Made by a program: the position numbers and the translations under genes | Shown: piece by piece, positions 1 to 5,223 of the stretch | How positions within the stretch are numbered: position 1 is the first letter of the stretch | How the letters are laid out: every line of letters starts with the position of its first letter | The notes under the pieces: model-generated | Databases searched by the model: none | Told to the model about the DNA's origin: nothing | The model's input: the letters and a program-made list of their open reading frames with translations, nothing else | From: an uncultured Clostridium sp. | Lineage (GTDB): Bacteria; Bacillota; Clostridia; Lachnospirales; Lachnospiraceae | Reading direction: 5' to 3' | Assembly (NCBI GenBank): GCA_945946715.1 | Contig: CAMEWU010000162.1 | Span: forward strand, 1-5,223 | Length of the DNA stretch: 5,223 nucleotides

Positions 1-176
1 TGCATTCCTACAAAACTACCAAGGCTTCCTCCCAAAATTGCAATTAAAAACAACGTTCTTTCTGAAATACGCCATTCATGTTTTTTGGCTTTCTGTTTAT
101 CCACTGCCATGCTGATTAGTCCTGTCAGATTCATGACAATCAGATATCCGAGTCCGATTTTCATCCAAATCCCCAT
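1..176 (-). CDS. DUF1294 family small membrane protein, N-terminal part (cut by left edge)
   Basis: The first 58 codons are visible; the rest lies beyond position 1. The translation has a first hydrophobic segment at about residues 7-24 (IGLGYLIVMNLTGLISMAVD), then the signature DKQKAKKHEWRISERTL at 26-42, then a second hydrophobic, glycine-rich segment LFLIAILGGSLGSFVGM. The order TM, D-K-x-K-A-x-x-x-x-W-R-I-x-E-x-T-L, TM-GGSxG is characteristic of the DUF1294 family: short (usually about 80-90 residues) integral membrane proteins of unknown function. I chose the ATG at 176 because AAAAGGA lies 9 nt upstream; a second in-frame ATG at 164 (Met5), with GGGG 6 nt before it, is possible. It follows asnB on the same strand after 137 nt. 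No clear promoter is visible in that gap, so it may depend on asnB transcription or on a promoter I cannot recognise. The family call is firm; no function is claimed. Confidence 0.85.
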   Translation of the reverse strand, partial: MGIWMKIGLGYLIVMNLTGLISMAVDKQKAKKHEWRISERTLFLIAILGGSLGSFVGM

Positions 177-240
177 GCTTTTCAATCCTTTTCTATTTGA
201 ACCAGTCCCTATCTTATTCTGTCTATCGGTTAACACACAT

Positions 241-279
241 ATGAGGCCTGCAAAAACCAGTTGTTTTCGTAAGCCTCAT
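241..279 (-). terminator. Long imperfect hairpin between asnB and the DUF1294 gene, possible asnB terminator
   Basis: ATGAGGC at 241-247 pairs with GCCTCAT at 273-279 (7 bp). After one mismatch, TGC at 249-251 pairs with GTA at 269-271 (one G-T wobble), and after a second mismatch AAAAC at 253-257 pairs with GTTTT at 263-267 around the loop CAGTT. That gives about 15 pairs in 39 bases. It begins 34 nt downstream of the asnB stop, a fitting place for a terminator. However, the minus-strand sequence after the stem (ATGTGTGTTAACC) has no true T-run, so efficiency as an intrinsic terminator is doubtful. It could instead be an attenuating or RNA-stabilising stem, or a dispersed palindromic repeat. 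Confidence 0.45.
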
Positions 280-313
280 GTACATTGCCTATTCTCTATT
301 TGTTTCAGACAGT

Positions 314-2143
314 CTATGCCCGTTTTATAAAATATTCATCATACCAAAGCAGAAACATAAATACAGTCCAAATCTTTCGGCTATTATCAAACTTTTCTGC
401 TTTATGCTGGTCTAAAAGTTTTACCAGATAATCTGTGTTAAAAAACTGAGCTGCTGCTTCACTGGTAAATGCATCTTTAATCCGATTATAATACTTTTCT
501 TCCCTCATCCAGACACGAATTGGAACCGGAAATCCCAGTTTTTTCTTATCTGCAACTTTTTCCGGCAGTACTTCCAATGCTGTCTTTCGGAATGCCCGCT
601 TTGTCACTTCTCCTTCCACTTTATACTGACGTGGAATTCTGGAAGCTACCTCAAATACTTCTTTATCTAAGAATGGCACCCGTACCTCTAACGAATTTGC
701 CATGCTCATTTTGTCTGCTTTCAATAAAATATCATGTACCATCCAGACATTAATATCCAAATACTGCATTTGAGTAACAGTATCTTTTCCTTTTGTCCGT
801 TCCCAGAACGGCCGGGTTACATCCAAAGGATTCACACCATTTCGTTCTTTTAACAGCTTGTCTTTTTCCTTTTCATCAAAAATAAATGCATTTCCAACAT
901 ACCGTTCCTGTAAAGTTTTTGAATGACGTACCAGGAAATTAAAACCTCTCTTTTTTGGAAACAGGGATGCCAATTTACCAATCAGGCGGCGAATTGGAAA
1001 TGGTATCAAATCATATGTCTTGTTTTCCAATGGTTCCCGATAGATATTGTATCCGCCAAACAATTCATCTGAACCTTCTCCAGACATAGCTACTTTAACA
1101 TGCTTTGCAGTCTCATTACCCAGAAAATAAAGAGCAATAGCAGATGCATCTGCCAATGGCTGATCCATATAATACTGAATCATGGATAGTTTATCCCAAT
1201 ACTCCTCCGGGGTAATGACTTTACTGATATTCTGAACCTCAATCAGTTCTGATAATTCCTTGGCGTATGAAATCTCATTATATTTCTTTTGTTCAAATCC
1301 TACTGTAAATGTCTTGTCAACATTAGCAAGACAAGCAATATAACTGGAATCTACGCCACTGGATAAAAACGAACCGACTTCTACATCACTTATCTTATGA
1401 ACTTTTACCGAATCCTCCATGACTTCGCGAATATCTTTAGCCCAGGCATCCAGATCTTTACTTTCGTCAGCCTCTTTGAACTCCGGTTCCCAATACCGGG
1501 TCAGTGTTATCTTTCCGTTCTCATATACCAGATAATGCGCCGGTGGCAAACACATAACACCTTCAAAGAAGGTTTCTGCCGATGGGCTGTACTGATATGT
1601 CAGGTAATTTTCCAAAACGTTATGATTTAACTTTTTATCAAAATGCGGATGGTACAGAAATGCTTTGATTTCCGAACCAAACATAAAGGTTCCGTTCATA
1701 TTGGCATAATACATGGGTTTGATTCCAAAAAAGTCTCTGGCAAGAAACATCTTCTTTTCATTCTTATCCCAGATAACAAATGCAAACATACCACGAAGCA
1801 TATTCATCATATCATAGCCATACTCTTCATAAGCATGTACCAACACTTCTGTATCCGACTGGGTTTTAAATATATGTCCCTTTGCAATCAATTCTTCCCG
1901 AATTCCCTGATAATTATAGATTTCCCCATTGAACATCAGTACCAGAGAACCATCTTCATTATAAATCGGCTGATCTCCGGCATTTAAGTCTATAATACTT
2001 AACCGCCGAAATCCCAATGCAATTTCATCATCCAAATATGTTCCATCACTATCTGGTCCTCGATGTATAATTGCATTTTTCATATCTTCAATTACCGTTG
2101 CTTTTTCCGGCAAACGGTCTACAAATCCTACAAATCCACACAT
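314..2143 (-). CDS. asnB: Asparagine synthetase B, glutamine-hydrolysing (EC 6.3.5.4)
   Basis: The cytosolic enzyme makes asparagine from aspartate, ATP and glutamine. With the start at 2143 it has 609 residues, within the usual range of bacterial AsnB, so it appears complete. The N-terminal class II glutaminase domain (about 1-190) begins MCGFVGF, placing the nucleophile at Cys2 once Met is removed. It carries HRGPDSDG (27-34), RLSIID (47-52), FNGEIYNY (71-78) and SDTEV (96-100). RDFFGIKP follows at 136-143. The synthetase domain holds the PP-loop SSGVDSS (261-267), MSGEGSDELFGGY (353-365), KADKMSMANSLEVRVPFLD (475-493) and KKLGFPVP (534-541). The frame stays open upstream to an ATG at 2188, but that start would bury the catalytic Cys and sits at the predicted transcription start. 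AGAGGTG lies 7 nt before the ATG at 2143. The PP-loop has Ser where many AsnB proteins have Gly (SGGxDS). A promoter of its own lies at 2198-2226. Confidence 0.96.
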   Translation of the reverse strand: MCGFVGFVDRLPEKATVIEDMKNAIIHRGPDSDGTYLDDEIALGFRRLSIIDLNAGDQPIYNEDGSLVLMFNGEIYNYQGIREELIAKGHIFKTQSDTEVLVHAYEEYGYDMMNMLRGMFAFVIWDKNEKKMFLARDFFGIKPMYYANMNGTFMFGSEIKAFLYHPHFDKKLNHNVLENYLTYQYSPSAETFFEGVMCLPPAHYLVYENGKITLTRYWEPEFKEADESKDLDAWAKDIREVMEDSVKVHKISDVEVGSFLSSGVDSSYIACLANVDKTFTVGFEQKKYNEISYAKELSELIEVQNISKVITPEEYWDKLSMIQYYMDQPLADASAIALYFLGNETAKHVKVAMSGEGSDELFGGYNIYREPLENKTYDLIPFPIRRLIGKLASLFPKKRGFNFLVRHSKTLQERYVGNAFIFDEKEKDKLLKERNGVNPLDVTRPFWERTKGKDTVTQMQYLDINVWMVHDILLKADKMSMANSLEVRVPFLDKEVFEVASRIPRQYKVEGEVTKRAFRKTALEVLPEKVADKKKLGFPVPIRVWMREEKYYNRIKDAFTSEAAAQFFNTDYLVKLLDQHKAEKFDNSRKIWTVFMFLLWYDEYFIKRA

Positions 2144-2150
2144 GCCTTCG

Positions 2151-2157
2151 CACCTCT
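2151..2157 (-). promoter_or_regulatory. Ribosome-binding site that fixes the asnB start
   Basis: On the minus strand AGAGGTG ends 7 nt before the ATG at 2143. No comparable purine-rich site precedes the in-frame ATG at 2188, so this site together with the MCGF N-terminus decides the start. Confidence 0.8.
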
Positions 2158-2197
2158 GTATTGTTATTTTATGTTTACTTCTTTTCACATATTGTTC

Positions 2198-2226
2198 ATT
2201 ATGGACTGAACTTGCATCCTTGTCAA
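2198..2226 (-). promoter_or_regulatory. Sigma-A type promoter of asnB
   Basis: On the minus strand a perfect -35 box TTGACA (2226-2221) is followed by a 17-nt spacer and the -10 box CATAAT (2203-2198), which matches TATAAT at five of six positions. Transcription would start near 2191, leaving a leader of about 48 nt before the asnB ATG at 2143. That is too short for a T-box or other large riboswitch, and none is visible. The upstream in-frame ATG at 2188 would be within a few bases of the RNA 5' end. asnB can therefore be expressed independently of the upstream operon, although no strong terminator blocks read-through. Confidence 0.8.
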
Positions 2227-2238
2227 GACTTAGAGTCT
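2226..2238. promoter_or_regulatory. Small inverted repeat abutting the asnB -35 box, possible operator
   Basis: On the minus strand AGACT (2238-2234) and AGTCT (2230-2226) form a perfect 5-bp inverted repeat around CTA, and the last T is also the first base of TTGACA. Such a site could be a small operator arm or the remnant of a weak terminator of the upstream gene, which stops at 2250. It lacks a clean T-run. At this length chance is a real possibility. Confidence 0.2.
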
Positions 2239-2249
2239 CTTACTTTCCT

Positions 2250-3548
2250 TTATTCAATTCCCCATCTGGATAACCAGTTTTGAATTGCTTTTACCAGTCT
2301 TTCAAATAGCTTCTGGATTCCTCCCGTTTCAATATTTTCTTCCACTGCACTGGAGGCGTCTTCCATTGCACTGGAAGCCTGTTCCATTGCACTGGAGGCC
2401 TGTTCCATCGCACTGGAAGCTTCTTCAACTACACTATTAATTTCTTCACTGTTCTTTTCCCATTCCTCAGATGCTGAAGAACTGATTTCTTCTATGTTCT
2501 CTTTGGAATTATCAATAAAATCTTCCAAATCTCCCCAAAACGTTTCTTTACCACTTTCATCGGACTGTTCTGTAGTTGCTTCCGTATCTTCACCAATCAC
2601 TGCTTCACTGGTCTGTGTGGTTTCTTTCCCTGTCTGTTCCTCAAAGCCTTGGGTGTCTGACACAGATTCTGTTGTATTCTCTTCCTCTTCTGTTGTATTC
2701 TCTTCCTCTTCTGTTGTATTCTTTTCCTCTTCTGTTGTAGTTTCATCCTCTAATTCTGTAGTAATTTCTTCATTATCAGCAGAATTTACCGCAACATACT
2801 GATTTCCTATAGATGGATATGCCATATAGGTTTCCTTAATCGGATAAACCGTTCCATGCTGGGTCGCATCATGGGCACAGACTTCTACTACTTCACCCGT
2901 TGAATAATTTTTATCAAATAAATATAAATATCGAATGGTACTGGCTATACTGTCACGCTCTACTCCGTTACTAACATACGTATCTACATAAAGATAGACA
3001 TCATATGCATAATCTGTATCGTATTGGTTTTCAACATCTCGAAAATTCATTCCTGAATCTTCATAAGAAATCACATCATAGGTTCCAGAATAGAAATTAT
3101 CTGTAAAGACACCTTCCCGTTCTACATCAATAAAGGTTCCATCACTATACAGGTACAGCACACTTCCATCTGTTGTTCGTCTCCATGCAGTACCCGTAAA
3201 ATAGTCCTGATTTTTATTCACTGTATGAAAAATTCCGCCAAAAATCAGAAAAATCAAAAAATAAGAACACAAACTAATACATCCTGTTATAATGCCCGAA
3301 GTTCCCATCTTTTTCCCATTATTTTTTGCTGTTGCCACAATGCCAAGCACAACTGCAACCGCTGCTAACACCAGTCCCAGAATCGGCACACAAAATAACA
3401 GTAGAGAAAGGATTCCCAGAATCATAGCTGTAACCCCAAGTCCATACTCTCCTTTTTCTGTTTTAGGGGACTGCGTATGGATATCCATCTGTTGTTCATC
3501 TTCATCCAGATACATTTCCGGTTGCATATTCTCATTGTTTTCACTCAT
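2250..3548 (-). CDS. DUF4190-like membrane-anchored protein with repeat-rich extracytoplasmic region, function unknown
   Basis: This 432-residue protein has no name I can give it. Residues 1-36 are hydrophilic and acidic, with no signal peptide. Residues 37-108 hold three predicted membrane segments (about 37-55, 57-74 and 86-108), with the basic loop KNNGKK at 75-80. The motif GLGVTAMILGILSLLLF and the overall layout resemble DUF4190 domains. By the positive-inside rule the C-terminal 320 residues are outside. Residues 117-250 look beta-rich (GTAW, LYLYSDGTF, SGTYDVI), possibly a small lipocalin-like barrel; this is inference. Residues 260-335 are Thr/Glu-rich with three TTEEE(E/K)N units. 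Residues 377-404 are four ASSAMEQ-type heptads. Residues 411-432 form an amphipathic helix (IQKLFERLVKAIQNWLSRWG). AGGAG lies 9 nt before the ATG, inside the Nudix gene, whose stop overlaps this start by 8 nt. Translational coupling is therefore likely. Confidence 0.85.
   Translation of the reverse strand: MSENNENMQPEMYLDEDEQQMDIHTQSPKTEKGEYGLGVTAMILGILSLLLFCVPILGLVLAAVAVVLGIVATAKNNGKKMGTSGIITGCISLCSYFLIFLIFGGIFHTVNKNQDYFTGTAWRRTTDGSVLYLYSDGTFIDVEREGVFTDNFYSGTYDVISYEDSGMNFRDVENQYDTDYAYDVYLYVDTYVSNGVERDSIASTIRYLYLFDKNYSTGEVVEVCAHDATQHGTVYPIKETYMAYPSIGNQYVAVNSADNEEITTELEDETTTEEEKNTTEEEENTTEEEENTTESVSDTQGFEEQTGKETTQTSEAVIGEDTEATTEQSDESGKETFWGDLEDFIDNSKENIEEISSSASEEWEKNSEEINSVVEEASSAMEQASSAMEQASSAMEDASSAVEENIETGGIQKLFERLVKAIQNWLSRWGIE
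2337..2420 (-). repeat. Four 21-bp tandem units encoding ASSAMEQ-type heptads
   Basis: On the plus strand CACTGG recurs at 2348, 2369, 2390 and 2411, exactly 21 bp apart, each inside a unit differing from its neighbours by only a few bases. The minus-strand translation is ASSAMEQ, ASSAMEQ, ASSAMED, ASSAVEE (residues 377-404 of the membrane protein). A 7-residue period with Ala/Met/Val at regular places fits a short helical or coiled-coil rod. The unit is a multiple of three, so gain or loss of copies keeps the frame. Confidence 0.9.
2667..2750 (-). repeat. Tandem 21-bp units encoding TTEEEEN-type repeats
   Basis: The unit starting TTCTGTTGTATTC on the plus strand begins at 2667, 2688 and 2709, with a degenerate fourth copy from 2730, period 21 bp. 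The first two copies are identical and the third differs at one base. The minus-strand translation gives TTEEEKN, TTEEEEN, TTEEEEN and TTES (residues 271-295), an acidic, probably extended linker. As in the other block, copy-number change would not shift the frame. Confidence 0.9.
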
Positions 3549-4080
3549 AGCGACTGTCTCCTTTCTTCTCTAGTTTTTTACCATTTAACACTGCCTGTAC
3601 CAGATGTTCCCCTTTATAATCCAATTTTAATGAAAAAAAAGGTTGATTTTCTTCCAACAATTGAAAAAATATCCGGTCTCCTTCCCATATTGGCAGCTTA
3701 TGAACCTCTGACTTTTTGACCCACTGTAATACACCTTCTTCACAGTCTGTCATTTCTCCTTCAAATTCATCTGCTGTATATAAACACATATATTCCATAT
3801 CTGTCTGCACTACATCCTCCGGATTTTCTGCGCAAAAGGAAAAGGTTATAATTCCCCGGAACTGCCAACGGGTCAACGTCAGGCCGGTTTCCTCTTTCAC
3901 TTCACGTAACAGGCATTCTTCCGGGCTTTCAAACTCTTCAAAATGTCCACCAATTCCAATCCACTTATCATGATTGACATCTATCTTCTTCTTTATCCGG
4001 TGCAGCATTAAATAACTGTCATTCTGTTCAATATAACATAATGTTGTTAAATTATTCGGATATTTCTTCTTTTTTGTCAT
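3541..4080 (-). CDS. Nudix hydrolase, MutT/MTH1 type, probable 8-oxo-dGTP diphosphatase
   Basis: This 179-residue cytosolic enzyme probably hydrolyses an oxidised purine nucleoside triphosphate to the monophosphate. A perfect Nudix box spans residues 45-67: G45, E51, REVKEE at 59-64 and TGL at 65-67, matching G-x5-E-x7-RE-U-x-EE-x-G-U. The REVKEE glutamates are the expected metal ligands. Around it lie the core elements TTLCYI, YLMLHR and WIGIGGHFE, and later VLQWV and LPIWEGDRIFFQLL, which resemble the MTH1/MutX branch. The prediction of 8-oxo-dGTP as substrate rests on this resemblance; Nudix substrates are often mis-predicted. AGGAG ends 6 nt before the ATG at 4080, and a nearer upstream ATG is out of frame. 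It follows sfsA by 63 nt with no recognisable promoter. Its TGA lies inside the start of the next gene (shared sequence ATGAGTGA), so the two are probably cotranslated. Confidence 0.93.
   Translation of the reverse strand: MTKKKKYPNNLTTLCYIEQNDSYLMLHRIKKKIDVNHDKWIGIGGHFEEFESPEECLLREVKEETGLTLTRWQFRGIITFSFCAENPEDVVQTDMEYMCLYTADEFEGEMTDCEEGVLQWVKKSEVHKLPIWEGDRIFFQLLEENQPFFSLKLDYKGEHLVQAVLNGKKLEKKGDSRYE
3558..3562 (-). promoter_or_regulatory. Ribosome-binding site inside the Nudix gene for the DUF4190-like gene
   Basis: Minus-strand AAGGAG sits 9 nt before the ATG at 3548, within the last codons of the Nudix gene. Together with the 8-nt stop/start overlap it supports reinitiation or coupled translation, and it fixes the start of the membrane protein. 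Confidence 0.75.
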
Positions 4081-4143
4081 CCATATCTCCTGTTTCTCTT
4101 CGTACTTTGACTATATTTCATCCCAATCGTTAATTGTATACTC

Positions 4144-4839
4144 TTATAAAATAACCGGAACTTCTGTATCTAATGCCATAGAATCCGGTGTTATAATACA
4201 ATCCATTGCTAAAATCTGTACCCCTGACTGTTGAGCTTTCCGTAAGGCACAACCAAACTCCGGATGATTTTCATCATTAGGTGAAAAATCAAGAATTCCT
4301 TTCATTTGAACCACAAATAGGATGTATGCTTCATACCCGCTTTGCATGCATCCCATCAATTCTTCAATATGCTTTACTCCTCGTTGCGTTGGCGCATCCG
4401 GAAAACTGACATGTCCTTCCTGTTCCAGAGTCACGCCTTTTACTTCTAAAAAAATCCTTCGGGTTCCATCTTCAATATAAAAATCAAATCTGGAAGCTCC
4501 ATAAGTTACTTCTCTGCGAATTACTGCCCGGGAAGAAAACAAATTGCCATGTTGCAGCCATTCTTCCACAGCAACATTGGGGGCTTGTGAATCCATATTC
4601 ACAAGCAAAGGAACAAGTCCGTTCCGCTTTTTTTCCACAGCAACCAAATCATATTTTGTTTTTCGATTTGGATTATCAGAAACTTCTAAATACACTATAG
4701 AACCTGGAATTAATAGTTCTTTACAGCGTCCGGTATTCTTAACATGAACCGTTTCACACGTTCCATTGATATCTACATAAGCTATAAACCGATTGGGACG
4801 TTCCTGAAAAATGCCTCTTACTATCTCTCTGTATCTCAT
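4144..4839 (-). CDS. sfsA: SfsA family protein (sugar fermentation stimulation protein homologue)
   Basis: The protein has 231 residues; E. coli SfsA is about the same length, so it is complete. The N-terminal part (about 1-80) carries the family motifs ERPNRFIAYV (13-22) and VHVKNTGRCKELLIPG (31-46), corresponding to an OB-fold-like domain. The C-terminal part has SRFDFYIED (116-124), FLEVKGVTL (130-138) and FPDAPTQRG (146-154). D119, E132 and K134 are placed as in a PD-(D/E)XK nuclease-like core, as proposed for this family. SfsA was first described as stimulating maltose fermentation genes in E. coli, but its biochemical role, likely nucleic-acid binding or cleavage, is unsettled. The start is forced: TAG is in frame just upstream, and the next Met is residue 82. 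AGGAG lies only 3 nt before the ATG, unusually close. It begins 9 nt after the stop of the DUF1980-like gene, so the two are cotranscribed. Confidence 0.95.
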   Translation of the reverse strand: MRYREIVRGIFQERPNRFIAYVDINGTCETVHVKNTGRCKELLIPGSIVYLEVSDNPNRKTKYDLVAVEKKRNGLVPLLVNMDSQAPNVAVEEWLQHGNLFSSRAVIRREVTYGASRFDFYIEDGTRRIFLEVKGVTLEQEGHVSFPDAPTQRGVKHIEELMGCMQSGYEAYILFVVQMKGILDFSPNDENHPEFGCALRKAQQSGVQILAMDCIITPDSMALDTEVPVIL

Positions 4840-4842
4840 ATG

Positions 4843-4847
4843 CTCCT
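4843..4847 (-). promoter_or_regulatory. sfsA ribosome-binding site with unusually short spacing
   Basis: The junction reads TAATAGGAGCATATG on the minus strand: the upstream stop TAA, then AGGAG, then only CAT before the ATG. Normal spacing is about 5-9 nt. No alternative start exists because TAG is in frame directly upstream. Translation may rely on ribosomes terminating at the adjacent stop. Confidence 0.65.
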
Positions 4848-4848
4848 A

Positions 4849-5223
4849 TTAGTTAAACAATACAACTTCTTCTTTTGGTTTTTCTGCCGGAATGACCTTT
4901 GATGCATAGATGACAGGTCCATCTCCCCTGAATTCCCGATAATATTCTTTTTCAACAGTACCGGTAATTTCTACCCACTGACGTTCCTTTAACATAGCAG
5001 CCATGTCACTGACACATTTGAATCCCACAAAAGCAATATCTTCTACACAGCAGGTCATCGCATGTCGTCCCGGTACAAAAGCTGTCTTTCCATAATTTCT
5101 CGGTTTGTATACCATCCCTTTAAAATGAACAGTCTTTCCAACATATTTATCCGGATTATCGGATGCATCAATATAGAAAATGCCAAAATCATCATCACCG
5201 ATTTCAATTACATCATCATGAAT
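4849..5223 (-). CDS. TIGR03943/DUF1980 (YcgQ-like) protein, C-terminal part (cut by right edge)
   Basis: The last 124 codons are visible and the frame is open to position 5223 with no stop, so the N-terminus lies outside the window. Numbered from the edge, the fragment has FGIFYIDA (13-20), YVGKTVHFKGMVYK (27-40), FVPGRHAMTCCVEDIAFVGFKC (49-70), WVEITGTVEK (83-92) and PVIYASKVIPAEKP (103-116). The GR-x-AM-x-CC-V-x-D signature followed by a WV-x-x-TGT strand and a P-x-x-P tail matches the C-terminal domain of the TIGR03943/DUF1980 family. Its N-terminal half is usually a membrane domain, and its gene usually sits beside a YcgR-like permease gene. The function is uncertain; the paired cysteines suggest a metal or redox role, but this is inference. 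An internal ATG at 5115 could mislead a gene caller into an 88-residue protein, but the family homology extends upstream of it. The gene runs directly into sfsA, 9 nt away. Confidence 0.8.
   Translation of the reverse strand: MHDDVIEIGDDDFGIFYIDASDNPDKYVGKTVHFKGMVYKPRNYGKTAFVPGRHAMTCCVEDIAFVGFKCVSDMAAMLKERQWVEITGTVEKEYYREFRGDGPVIYASKVIPAEKPKEEVVLFN

Noticed and set aside
85..330. Plus-strand open frame of 81 codons
   Set aside because: It runs antisense through the DUF1294 start, the hairpin and the asnB end, and lacks a recognisable family.
1643..1987. Plus-strand open frame of 114 codons
   Set aside because: It is entirely antisense to the conserved glutaminase domain of asnB, with no domain resemblance.
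2144..2197. Possible riboswitch or T-box leader for asnB
   Set aside because: The predicted leader is only about 48 nt, with no stem or T-box-like motif.
2337..2420. CRISPR array, because of regular repeats
   Set aside because: The units are contiguous with no unique spacers and are in frame inside a coding sequence.
2494..2802. Plus-strand open frame of 102 codons, rich in Ser and Val
   Set aside because: It lies antisense to the Thr/Glu repeat region of the membrane protein. Its SSSVVF repeats are simply the reverse complement of the 21-bp units, and it has no independent support.
3292..3719. Two overlapping plus-strand open frames of 93 and 80 codons
   Set aside because: Both are antisense to the membrane segments of the DUF4190-like protein and the end of the Nudix gene. 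Low-GC sequence opposite hydrophobic codons often stays open.
4081..4143. Separate promoter for the Nudix gene in the 63-nt gap after sfsA
   Set aside because: TATA-like words (TATACAAT, TATAGT) occur, but none has a -35 box at 16-18 nt. Read-through from sfsA is the simpler view.
1..5223. Defence or other novel multi-gene system
   Set aside because: No nuclease-effector, toxin-antitoxin, phage or transposase signature is present. SfsA has a nuclease-like fold but is a widespread housekeeping family.

Overview
The window is a compact, low-GC stretch in which every gene I can support lies on the minus strand. Gene content and protein style (SfsA, an MTH1-like Nudix hydrolase, a DUF4190-type membrane protein, AsnB with a Clostridia-like sequence, DUF1294, and a DUF1980/TIGR03943 C-terminal domain) and strong AGGAG ribosome-binding sites suggest a Firmicutes bacterium. 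A gut Clostridia/Lachnospiraceae member is most likely. That placement is inference from sequence feel, not from a marker gene.

In transcription order, from the right edge to the left: (1) the last 124 codons of a TIGR03943/DUF1980 (YcgQ-like) protein, cut by the right edge; (2) sfsA, starting 9 nt after that stop; (3) after a 63-nt gap, a Nudix hydrolase of the MutT/MTH1 type; (4) overlapping its end by 8 nt, a 432-residue membrane-anchored protein with a DUF4190-like N-terminus, an unrecognised extracytoplasmic domain, two blocks of 7-residue tandem repeats and an amphipathic C-terminal helix; (5) after a 106-nt gap with a near-consensus sigma-A promoter, asnB, glutamine-hydrolysing asparagine synthetase; (6) after a 137-nt gap with a long imperfect hairpin, the first 58 codons of a DUF1294 membrane protein, cut by the left edge.

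Genes 1-4 are spaced like one transcription unit, while asnB has its own promoter and possibly read-through from upstream. The genes do not form an obvious pathway: they look like housekeeping and poorly characterised envelope functions. I see no RNA gene, mobile element, CRISPR array or recognisable defence system. The least ordinary object is the repeat-bearing membrane protein translationally coupled to the Nudix enzyme. Two start sites need care: asnB starts at 2143, which places the catalytic cysteine at residue 2, and the right-edge gene continues past its internal ATG at 5115 to the window edge.
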